Assembly: GCA_031256995.1 (NCBI GenBank) | Contig: JAIRPL010000046.1 | Location: 1-44,687 of the forward strand | Source: Puniceicoccales bacterium | GTDB lineage: Bacteria; Verrucomicrobiota; Verrucomicrobiia; Opitutales; UBA953 | Length of the DNA stretch: 44,687 bases | Direction of reading: 5' to 3' | Part shown: in pieces, positions 8,715 to 15,482 of the stretch | Layout of the letters: each line of letters starts with the position of its first letter | Numbering within the stretch: position 1 is the first letter of the stretch | Notes under the pieces: model-generated | Seen by the model: only the letters and a program-made list of their open reading frames with translations | The model's database searches: none | Told to the model about the DNA's origin: nothing | Position numbers and translations under genes: made by a program

Positions 8715-9377
8715 CAATTGGATCACGCGAGGGTGTTTGCCGGCAAGCGGGAGGTCGAGACAGATCTTGATCAATGGGTGGGGCGAGGGGAAGAAATGGG
8801 GCGAAAAAGGGCAGTGGGGAACGAGATGCGGGGCTGTTTCCGCGCGGATTTGGGGCGGGGCGGGAGCGATTTTGCAGGCGGAGCCGGGGAGCGGTCAGAG
8901 GCTTCCGGGGTCGCCGGGGTGGATCGCGGTCGCCGGGATTGCCGTTGGCGGGAGGTGGAAACGCGCCGCTCTTCAAGAAAACACGGTGCGCAATGCGGCA
9001 GGCGACCCTGTGACACCGTGTCTTGCAAGTGCCAACAGCGGGGTGTGGAGATTTCGCGTCGGACGCGTGCCGCCGTGATGGCCTGGGGAAGGGTGCCGCC
9101 GTCCTGATCCCACCTGTGCTTCCGCGCAGGGGGAGGCAGATCCGACGCCCAAGATAATCAACAACGCCGGCGCTGGCGGATTCCCGATTCTTGCAAGTCC
9201 GATTCTTGCAATTTTTTTGGAAAACACCGCCGTGTGATGACGTTTCGCCGGGGACGGCAGGCTCTGGTGCGGCTCGCGCTGGTTTCGCCATCAGATGGCC
9301 ATGCGACTTTGACGTCGGGCAAGGTCCTTTTTATGCTCACGATGTCTCTCGTCGGCGGAGGCAGGCGATGGGCGCAT
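8715..9377. other. 663-bp gap without a recognisable gene
   Basis: All long frames here give Arg/Pro/Gly-rich translations with no family resemblance. The gap separates the binding-protein gene from the rpsU terminator and should hold the binding-protein promoter. A short tandem direct repeat is visible: GATTCTTGCAA occurs at 9186-9196 and 9201-9211 (15-bp period), followed by a T-run. I looked for a cobalamin riboswitch on the minus strand and found only partial resemblance. Confidence 0.5.
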
Positions 9378-9414
9378 AAAAAAACAATGCCGCGCCGTGT
9401 TGCGGCGGGCATTG
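9378..9414 (-). terminator. Rho-independent terminator of the rpsP-trmD-rplS-rpsU cluster
   Basis: On the minus strand CAATGCCCGCCG pairs with CGGCGCGGCATTG (12-bp stem, one bulge, 5-base loop) and is followed directly by seven T. It lies 33 bp beyond the rpsU stop. Confidence 0.85.
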
Positions 9415-9446
9415 CAAGGGGGCACCAAAATGGAAATGCTTTGTGC

Positions 9447-9647
9447 TTAGAGATTTTCGTAGCGCTGGCGGAGCATGTTGGTGAAGGCTTGCACCTTCTT
9501 TTTGCGGCGCCGGACTTCGCAAGGTTTTTCAAAATAACGCTTGGCGCGCACATCCTTGATGATGCTTTCGCGCTCGAGTTTCTTCTTCAGGCGGCGGAGG
9601 GCTTTGTCCATCGTTTCGCCTTTGCGGATCTTGATTTCTACGGGCAT
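9447..9647 (-). CDS. rpsU: Small ribosomal subunit protein bS21
   Basis: A 66-residue, very basic protein of the 30S platform that promotes mRNA binding during initiation. The start MPVEIKIRKGE, the core ALRRLKKKLERE and the following REYFEKP-like and RRRKKK segments are diagnostic. The ATG at 9645-9647 gives the standard N-terminus; in-frame codons up to 9716 are not bS21-like. No Shine-Dalgarno is visible before it; the leader reads CAACACAACCCAACTGAC. It follows rplS by 71 bp and precedes a strong terminator, so it may close that operon. Confidence 0.95.
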   Translation of the reverse strand: MPVEIKIRKGETMDKALRRLKKKLERESIIKDVRAKRYFEKPCEVRRRKKKVQAFTNMLRQRYENL

Positions 9648-9718
9648 GTCAGTTGGGTTGTGTTGGTTGAAAGATGCGGTGTTGGGAGGGCGTTTCGCAA
9701 TGGGAGAAACGCGCATCC

Positions 9719-10135
9719 TTATTTCGCTGCCCCGGCGGCGGGGGCTTCGGCGGCCTTTGCCGCCTTTTCATCCCCGAGCGCCTCGGCGAAGCGGCGTTCC
9801 TTGACCTTGGTGGCGCTTTTCCCGACACGGTCGCGCAGGTAGTAAAGGCGTGCTTTCATCGGGACGGAGAGACGGTCAACGACCACCTTTTCAATGAGGG
9901 GGCTGTGGACGGGGAAGACGCGCTCGACGCCCTCGCCGTAGGAGATGCGGCGGACGGTGAAGGTCTCGGCGATACCGCCGCCTTGACGGGCAATGACGAT
10001 GCCCGCGAAGATCTGGGTCCGCTCCTTGTCGCCTTCCTTGACCTTGGTGTGAACTTTCACGCCGTCGCCAACCTTGAAAGGCGCCCGGCTCTTAAGCTGG
10101 GACTTGGTGACGGAACTGAGGATTTGCTGGCTCAT
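9719..10135 (-). CDS. rplS: Large ribosomal subunit protein bL19
   Basis: A 138-residue 50S protein located at the subunit interface. The core [49 protein letters not shown] and the [15 protein letters not shown] tail motif identify it. The Ala-rich C-terminal extension ([15 protein letters not shown]) goes beyond the usual 115-120 residues. The start MSQQILSSV at 10133-10135 lies inside the 3' end of trmD, an overlap of 44 bp in another frame. No Shine-Dalgarno is seen in the A/C-rich sequence before it. Confidence 0.95.
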   Translation of the reverse strand: MSQQILSSVTKSQLKSRAPFKVGDGVKVHTKVKEGDKERTQIFAGIVIARQGGGIAETFTVRRISYGEGVERVFPVHSPLIEKVVVDRLSVPMKARLYYLRDRVGKSATKVKERRFAEALGDEKAAKAAEAPAAGAAK

Positions 10136-10877
10136 GGATGGTTGTGCTCGTTGTTGTCGCTGTGTTTGCGTGTTGTCGTTGGTGTGTTGAAAAAAGGTCC
10201 GGGCGGCGCGCGCGCGTTTTTTCGGTTTGCTGCTCTGCCCGCCATCTTGCAATGGCCCCGTGGTCTCCGGAAAAGAGCACGGATGGGACAGCGTGGCCGC
10301 GAAACTCGGCCGGGCGCGTGTATTGAGGAAAAGCAAGCAGGCTGTTGTTAAAGCTGTCCGCAGTCAAGGAGTTTTCCTCGCCGAGCACTCCCGGGATTTG
10401 CCGTGCGACGCAGTCGATGAGGACGGCGGCGGCGAGGGTTCCGTTGGAGAGGACGTAGTCCCCGATGGAGATTTCGCGTGTCACGGCGTGGTCGCGCACG
10501 CGCTGGTCTATGCCTTCGTAGTGGCCGCTCAGGAGGATCAGGCGTGGCGCGGTGCTGAGTTCCCGCGCCAGTTCGTTGGTCAATGGTTCCCCGTCGGGGC
10601 AAAGATAAATGACGGGGGCTGGAGGGGCGGCGTGCGCGGCGGGGGCAAGGTTTTGGACGGCTTCAATGGCATCGAACAGGGGTTGCGGGGCCATGAGCAT
10701 CCCGGGGCCGCCGCCAAACGGGGTGTCATCCACGCGGCGGTGTTTGTCTTGCGTCCAGTTGCGAATGTCGTGCACGTGAATCGTGAGAATGCCCTTCCGC
10801 ACCGCGCGCCCCAGAATGCTTTCGGAGAAAAAGCCCTCGACCATTCGCGGGAAGAGTGTGAGCAGGTCGATGCGCAT
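10092..10877 (-). CDS. trmD: tRNA (guanine-N1)-methyltransferase
   Basis: Methylates G37 of tRNAs reading CNN codons, using S-adenosylmethionine, and so prevents +1 frameshifting. The protein is 261 residues. It has [12 protein letters not shown] at the start, [13 protein letters not shown], the knotted-SPOUT signatures [11 protein letters not shown] and [13 protein letters not shown], and ARRPDLF, where most homologues end. A tail of about 32 Thr/His/Gln-rich residues follows and overlaps the start of rplS by 44 bp, so the two are probably translationally linked. rimM, usually between rpsP and trmD, is absent. Confidence 0.95.
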   Translation of the reverse strand: MRIDLLTLFPRMVEGFFSESILGRAVRKGILTIHVHDIRNWTQDKHRRVDDTPFGGGPGMLMAPQPLFDAIEAVQNLAPAAHAAPPAPVIYLCPDGEPLTNELARELSTAPRLILLSGHYEGIDQRVRDHAVTREISIGDYVLSNGTLAAAVLIDCVARQIPGVLGEENSLTADSFNNSLLAFPQYTRPAEFRGHAVPSVLFSGDHGAIARWRAEQQTEKTRARRPDLFSTHQRQHANTATTTSTTIHEPANPQFRHQVPA

Positions 10878-11004
10878 GACGTCTGCGGGATTCTATTGAC
10901 GGGGTTCTCTGACAAAAACGACGCTGCCCGCACAAAAAGGAGCGGGCCGCGCCGGATTTCGCGTCTGTGTGCTGTTTTTGGGCTGCCCCGCGAGGGCAAT
11001 TCGC

Positions 11005-11265
11005 TCACGCGTTTGCGGGAACGGCCTTGCGGTAGCGTTTGATGAGCGAACGCACGGTGTCGGACGGCTGGGCGCCCACGCCAAGCCAGTAGTCGATGCG
11101 ATCAAGATCAAGCATGACCTCGGGGGTTTTCCCCTTTGCGGTCGGGTTGTAGGAGCCGAGGATTTCGACGAAGCGGCCATCGCGGCGGACCGTGCTCTCC
11201 GTGGCGACTAAGCGGTAGCTTGGTGTGTGCGTGGACCCGTGGCGTTGAAGGCGGATGCGTACCAT
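11005..11265 (-). CDS. rpsP: Small ribosomal subunit protein bS16
   Basis: An 86-residue 30S assembly protein. MVRIRLQRHGSTHTPSYR, VVDSR-like ATESTVRRDGRF, EILGSYNP and YWLGVGAQPSDTVRSLIKR are typical. The ATG at 11263-11265 gives the canonical start. The leader on the minus strand (AACAAGCATTTTTCCAAC) is A/T-rich and has no Shine-Dalgarno. TTGACA lies at 11338-11343 on the minus strand, but no good -10 box follows at the right distance. It leads the run rpsP-trmD-rplS-rpsU, with 127 bp to trmD. Confidence 0.95.
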   Translation of the reverse strand: MVRIRLQRHGSTHTPSYRLVATESTVRRDGRFVEILGSYNPTAKGKTPEVMLDLDRIDYWLGVGAQPSDTVRSLIKRYRKAVPANA

Positions 11266-11368
11266 GTTGGAAAAATGCTTGTTTTGCGTTATTCGTGCTG
11301 TGTTGAGGGGCAGGCAGGAAAGACGGCTGCGGAAGGGTGTCAATTTTTTCTTTCGCGCGCGGGTGTTT

Positions 11369-12121
11369 TCATCGGACGGCGTTTGCCGGGCGCGAAAATG
11401 CCCTGTTTGCGCGGCTTTCCGTGACTTCGGAGCCTCCCGCGCTATTTGCGGTGGCGGAGCGGCTGCCGCGTCTTCCGGTGGATGCCGCGCCTGCGGAGGC
11501 GGGATCTGTGAAGCCGGACCTGCGCGGCGGTGGCGTGCCAGCGGCGGGTGCGAGGCCTCCTGCATTTGCGGACAGCACCGGCCTGGCGCTCGTGACTGCC
11601 GGCAGCGGGGGGACGCTGTGAGGCGCGTTCCCGACGCCCGCGAGGGTGGGCATGGCTGGTGGCGCGGGTGGCGGCAGCTCGGCGGGTTTTGCCATGTGCA
11701 CGGAGATTGTCATGCCGTCCATGCGCACGCTGGCGGTGCGTGTCACGGGGTCGGCGCTTTCCACGAACCAGCGCGCGTCCGGGTCGCCCACGCGCACCCA
11801 CTGGCATTCGAGGGTGTTGGGGTTGGAGAGGCTGATCTCGAGATTGCGCCCGGAACCCATGAAGCCCCGGATTTCGAGTGCTTGCGGGGCTGTTGTGGTG
11901 TCGCGCCGGGGCACGCGGATGCGGAACGGGGAGTTGTTGATCAGGTTTTCCCGACGGATCGCGGGGGCGGGGGTGTCCGCATGGGGCAGGGCAGGGCTTG
12001 CCGTTGAAATTTCTGTCGCGGTGTCCGGATCCGCGGGAGTGTCTCCGTCGGCGTCCTGCGCGGACAACGGCGTGGCCATCAGCGCGGATAATAGGAACAG
12101 GAGGGGATGGCGCGGTCGCAT
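11369..12121 (-). CDS. Secreted Pro/Ala-rich protein of unknown function
   Basis: A 250-residue protein beginning MRPRHPLLFLLSALMA with a clear signal peptide ending near SAQDAD; an ATG three codons upstream is equally possible. A low-complexity Asp/Thr/Pro region is followed by a folded-looking segment of about 85 residues (LINNSPFRIRVP, ALEIRGFMGSGRNLEISL, CQWVRVGDPDARWFVESAD). The rest is a Pro/Ala/Gly-rich tail. The folded segment faintly recalls the GspC/PilP type of periplasmic module of secretion systems, but I would not assign it. No secretion genes are nearby. It is separated from rpsP by 103 bp and from the glycosyltransferase by 154 bp. Confidence 0.65.
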   Translation of the reverse strand: MRPRHPLLFLLSALMATPLSAQDADGDTPADPDTATEISTASPALPHADTPAPAIRRENLINNSPFRIRVPRRDTTTAPQALEIRGFMGSGRNLEISLSNPNTLECQWVRVGDPDARWFVESADPVTRTASVRMDGMTISVHMAKPAELPPPAPPAMPTLAGVGNAPHSVPPLPAVTSARPVLSANAGGLAPAAGTPPPRRSGFTDPASAGAASTGRRGSRSATANSAGGSEVTESRANRAFSRPANAVR

Positions 12122-12275
12122 GGGGGCCATGGAACCCCGTCTTTTGCTCCGGGCAAGTGTCTTTGCCGCTTTTCCGGCGCCCATGTATTTTTGTGGCGAA
12201 AGCTTGGTTTTGCCACGGGTGTTTTCCGTTTCAATGCCGTGCCTTCGGGCGTCGCCATGGCGCGGTCACTGTTTT

Positions 12276-12995
12276 TTATCGCCAATGCTCCGTTATCCAA
12301 TCCGTTGGCAGGACGTGATGGCGCAGCCCCTTGCCTTTGCCGGATATGGCTTCGTCCGGATTGGGGTTTCCGTGGAACACGATCACTTTTGCTGTGCCGG
12401 GGAGGCGCGGCGGTTTTATGAAATTAAGGGGAAAGCGGGGGATGCAGCCGTATTTGAAGCTCACGCACCACTCCTTGGGCCAGTAATTGAGTTTGTTTTG
12501 GCGATGCAGCTCACGTGACAGATAGGCTTGTTCGTGCCGGACTTCGCTTTTCACGCGGTCGATGTTTGACAGAAAATACCCTAGGATCTCTGGATGTGCG
12601 CCGGCCTCGAAACGATAAACCGAGGAATTTCCCGTGATGCGCCAAGGTTTTTGCCAGTCGTGAATGATGCAAAACTTGCCGGGCAGGTAGCTGAAAAATT
12701 CATCCAGCCCGCCGGTTATGACGATGTCAATGTCGAGAAACAGCGTTGGGCCGGTGAGATCGGCCAGTGGCGAGGCGAAAGTGGAAAGCTTGCGCCAGCC
12801 GCGTTCCTTTCCCGGCGGCAAGTTCATCTCCGGCAATGGCTTGACCTCGATGTCGGGGCGCAGGCCGGTGGCGTTTTCCGTGAAGCAGACAAATCGGTGT
12901 GGAATTGTGAGATTTCGCAACACCATGCCGCGCAGTTTGTTGACGTATTCGGGGCCATATTTTGTCCCCCATTTCATGCAGATGACATTCGCCAC
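12276..12995 (-). CDS. Glycosyltransferase, nucleotide-diphospho-sugar type
   Basis: A 239-residue protein starting with GTG at 12993-12995 (VANVICMKWGTKYG). The N-terminal strand, then NLTIPHRFVCFTEN and the acidic metal-binding LFLDIDIVITGGLDEFF, indicate a GT-A fold with a DxD motif (DID). Downstream HDWQKPW, NSSVYRF, HEQAYLSREL and a closing KVIVFHGNPNPDEA match a family of capsule or surface-polysaccharide transferases found in Proteobacteria and Verrucomicrobia. Donor and acceptor are unknown. It has no signal peptide and should act in the cytoplasm. No other polysaccharide gene is adjacent. Confidence 0.75.
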   Translation of the reverse strand: MANVICMKWGTKYGPEYVNKLRGMVLRNLTIPHRFVCFTENATGLRPDIEVKPLPEMNLPPGKERGWRKLSTFASPLADLTGPTLFLDIDIVITGGLDEFFSYLPGKFCIIHDWQKPWRITGNSSVYRFEAGAHPEILGYFLSNIDRVKSEVRHEQAYLSRELHRQNKLNYWPKEWCVSFKYGCIPRFPLNFIKPPRLPGTAKVIVFHGNPNPDEAISGKGKGLRHHVLPTDWITEHWR

Positions 12996-13340
12996 GGTCC
13001 CATGCAGTTACGAAACGGCTTTGCCGCGTCAAGGAATCGGGAGGGGCGCCGCAGCCATCGCGTCATTTTCTAATGGCATGCCCTTCCATGCCGGCAGGCT
13101 TGAGAAAAAGGGTTCAATTCTGGAACACAGGTGCCAGTGTTTTTTGCGAAACTTCACAAGAATCCCGCGCTCATGCCTCGTTCAAGAATCCGTCTTTCGC
13201 GCCGTTTCCCTCTGTCTGCTTTGGCAGCGATCGTCACACGGCGATTCCAAATGTTTTTTGTTGTGCTTTGGCTGGCCAGTTTGCCCACAGAATGATCACC
13301 TTCACGCCCTGCATCACGCGCGCTCACCTGCCTGCCCATC
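12996..13340. other. Divergent intergenic region, 345 bp
   Basis: Lies between the minus-strand glycosyltransferase and the plus-strand membrane protein, so it should carry both promoters. It is less GC-rich than the flanking genes. AACAC and GTGTT with a following T-run near 13125-13145 form only a 5-bp stem, too weak to call. I see no gene. Confidence 0.45.
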
Positions 13341-14153
13341 ATGTCCAAACCTAACGCCACCACCAAAACGCACGGGAATGCCGTTGGCATTTGGAGCCTT
13401 GCGACGGTCCTTGCCCTTGTTGTGCACGGTGCGTTTTTCTTTTGGGCGGACGCCCGCCCGCCGCTCCGGGGTGCCCCGATGGCTGTTTCCCATGCCTCCC
13501 GCCCGCCCGCGATTGTCTCCGTGCTTCCTCTCCATGCCGAATGGCGCGTTCACATGGAGATGTCCAGCGCCGCCCCGCTCTACCTCTCCACGCCGTTTAA
13601 TTTTGGATATATTTCCCCGGAAAATCCCGCATATGCCATGACGGAGGTGGATGGCGGCGTTTTTTCCGAACCTTTTGTCCCAAAATTGTCCGTCCGCTCC
13701 GGTCTCCCGGCCGGGCTGCGCGACGCTGTTCCCGCCACTTCGGCGCCTCCGCTGCACCGCCTGCTGCCCCTCCAATTTTGGGATGCCGCCGCCACTTTCG
13801 GCACGCGTTCGCCGTCCGGGGCGGGTTTTCTTGCCCCGCGTCGCGCGTGGATGCGCATCGAGGATTTTGCGACATGCGAAACCGCCCGGCTTGATGGTGT
13901 CCCGTTGGAACGCGGGGTGTTGCTTGAATTCCCCCGTGGCGCGGATGTCTCCGTGTGGCACCCCGCCGCCTTTTCCCTCCTTGTCGATGCCCTTGGTCCG
14001 GTCGGTCCGGCGCTTCCTCTGCCTTACTTTGAGGACCGCGTCGGCACAGGGAACCTGGATGTTGACGCCGCCATCCGGCGTTTCTTTGCCACTCCACCGA
14101 TGCCATTCACGAACCTGCCCTCGGGACATTACCGGGTCATCATTGGCCCATAG
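13341..14153 (+). CDS. Membrane-anchored protein of unknown function
   Basis: A 270-residue protein, start MSKPNATTKTHG. Residues about 16-36 (IWSLATVLALVVHGAFFFWAD) form one membrane helix after a short cytoplasmic tail, which would put the rest in the periplasm. The external part has no motif I recognise; it contains scattered aromatic and Pro residues and two segments rich in Val/Leu strands near 190-235. The HGAFFFW arrangement at the helix recalls the anchors of TonB-like proteins, but the conserved C-terminal TonB features are not visible. The frame shows the strong third-position GC of its neighbours, so it is probably a real gene. Confidence 0.6.
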   Translation: MSKPNATTKTHGNAVGIWSLATVLALVVHGAFFFWADARPPLRGAPMAVSHASRPPAIVSVLPLHAEWRVHMEMSSAAPLYLSTPFNFGYISPENPAYAMTEVDGGVFSEPFVPKLSVRSGLPAGLRDAVPATSAPPLHRLLPLQFWDAAATFGTRSPSGAGFLAPRRAWMRIEDFATCETARLDGVPLERGVLLEFPRGADVSVWHPAAFSLLVDALGPVGPALPLPYFEDRVGTGNLDVDAAIRRFFATPPMPFTNLPSGHYRVIIGP

Positions 14154-14251
14154 TCTAAAAAGCCCCTTGCCAGCGCGGTTTTTCCATTTTTGAACGCCTT
14201 TGTCGCCGCGCCATCCAGGCACGGCCCAACCCAAGCACACACACGCCCCCC

Positions 14252-15184
14252 ATGAGCAAAAAAACTCCGAAAAAAACCTCCCCAGAGCCAGCCTTGCCGC
14301 CCGCCGCAGCGCCCTTGCCGCGCGTCACCCCTCCCCCGCCGGAATTGCCCGAGGAGCGAGCCACCTACGTCCCGCAAGGGCAGGTTTTGCCACTGTGGCC
14401 AGGGAAGCCTCCGGGGGAAACGGCCGCCGTGAAAAAAGAATACACCGGCATTGTGCGTGGCTACCCGCATGGGGAGCACCTCAACATCATGAATGTCTGG
14501 ACTCCCCAGATTGAGGTTTTCCCCGCCAGTCCGCTCAACAACACCGGCGCCGCTGTCATTGTTTGCCCGGGCGGATGTTACAAATTCCTCAGTTACACGA
14601 TGGAAGGGGTCGAACTGGCCCGCTGGCTCAACGACATCGGTGTCACCGCGGTCATTCTCAAATATCGCACGCCGGCCCGCCCCAAGGCGAAGCGGGGAGA
14701 AATGGAGCTTAAGGATGCCCAGCGCGCCATCAGCCTTGTCCGCGCCAATGCGGCGCAGTGGGGGGTGGACCCGAAACGCGTTGGCATTTCAGGCTTCTCC
14801 GCCGGCGCGCATCTGAGCGCCCTTGCGGGGACCGCCCTTGAACGCACCTATGATCCGGTGGACGAGGCGGACAAGAAGGCGTGCCGCCCGGACTTCACGC
14901 TCCTTTTTTATCCGGCCTACATTTTTGAGGAGGACGACGAGGTGCGCGGCCTTGTCTCGGCAAAGACCGCCCCCGCATTCATCATCCAAGCCGCGGACGA
15001 TCCTTATCCCAGCGAAAGCAGCCTTGCCTACTACAACGCCTGCCGTGCCGCCGGGGTGTCCGCTGAACTTCATGTCTACGCCAGCGGGGGGCATGGCTAC
15101 GGCTTGCGAAAATCCGCCTACCCATCCCGCACGTGGACGCTTCTGGCCACCGAATGGCTGCGGGAAAACGGCTGGCTTGGCTAA
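14252..15184 (+). CDS. Alpha/beta hydrolase, acetyl-xylan esterase/lipase-like
   Basis: A 310-residue serine hydrolase (esterase/lipase COG0657 style). The oxyanion-hole segment VIVCPGGCYKFLS is near residue 110. The nucleophile elbow is GISGFSAGAH (Ser near 190), the acid lies in IIQAADDPYP, and the His in SGGHGYGLR. The first 45 residues are Lys/Pro-rich and carry no signal peptide, which is unusual, since close relatives acting on plant polysaccharide acetyl groups are normally secreted. A strong terminator follows at 15282-15320. Its substrate is inferred only from family resemblance. Confidence 0.85.
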   Translation: MSKKTPKKTSPEPALPPAAAPLPRVTPPPPELPEERATYVPQGQVLPLWPGKPPGETAAVKKEYTGIVRGYPHGEHLNIMNVWTPQIEVFPASPLNNTGAAVIVCPGGCYKFLSYTMEGVELARWLNDIGVTAVILKYRTPARPKAKRGEMELKDAQRAISLVRANAAQWGVDPKRVGISGFSAGAHLSALAGTALERTYDPVDEADKKACRPDFTLLFYPAYIFEEDDEVRGLVSAKTAPAFIIQAADDPYPSESSLAYYNACRAAGVSAELHVYASGGHGYGLRKSAYPSRTWTLLATEWLRENGWLG

Positions 15185-15281
15185 GGGCCTGCCCAAGGCC
15201 CTTCCGGCGGGAATGGCGTGAAGGCCGGGCTTTTCCCCATTGGCGCGACACCTCCGGCGCCGCCGTTTCCGGCAAAAAAGA

Positions 15282-15320
15282 ACCGAGCCGCGCACCCCTG
15301 CGCGGCTCGGTGTTATTTAT
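15282..15320 (+). terminator. Rho-independent terminator after the hydrolase gene
   Basis: CCGAGCCGCGC at 15283-15293 pairs perfectly with GCGCGGCTCGG at 15300-15310 (11 bp, 12 with the flanking A-T), loop of 6 bases, followed by the T-rich TGTTATTTATC. It separates the hydrolase from the OstA-repeat gene. Confidence 0.8.
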
Positions 15321-15482
15321 CTGTCTTATCTCGTTATATTACCCCATCTCCCATTTAGGAGGTTCAGTAACGACATCGCTGCCGCCCTGAACTGGGGATG
15401 GACAATGCGGGTTCTTGAATGCGACGCAAGCATTTTTTTCATTTTTTTTTTGCCCCTTTCCCGCAACATCCGCCCTCCTTTC

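Noticed and set aside
8233-9291. A 352-codon minus-strand frame overlapping the binding-protein gene
   Set aside because: It is out of phase with the clear binding-protein gene, and its Pro/Arg-rich translation shows no domain.
8715-9330. Possible cobalamin riboswitch upstream of the B12/siderophore-type binding protein
   Set aside because: On the minus strand a GGCGTCGGATCTGCC segment recalls a B12 box and a GGCGAAACC segment recalls the core, but both carry gaps at key positions and are wrongly spaced. A covariance-model search (Rfam RF00174) would decide.
11338-11343. TTGACA as the -35 box of an rpsP promoter (minus strand)
   Set aside because: No acceptable -10 hexamer lies 16-18 bases downstream.
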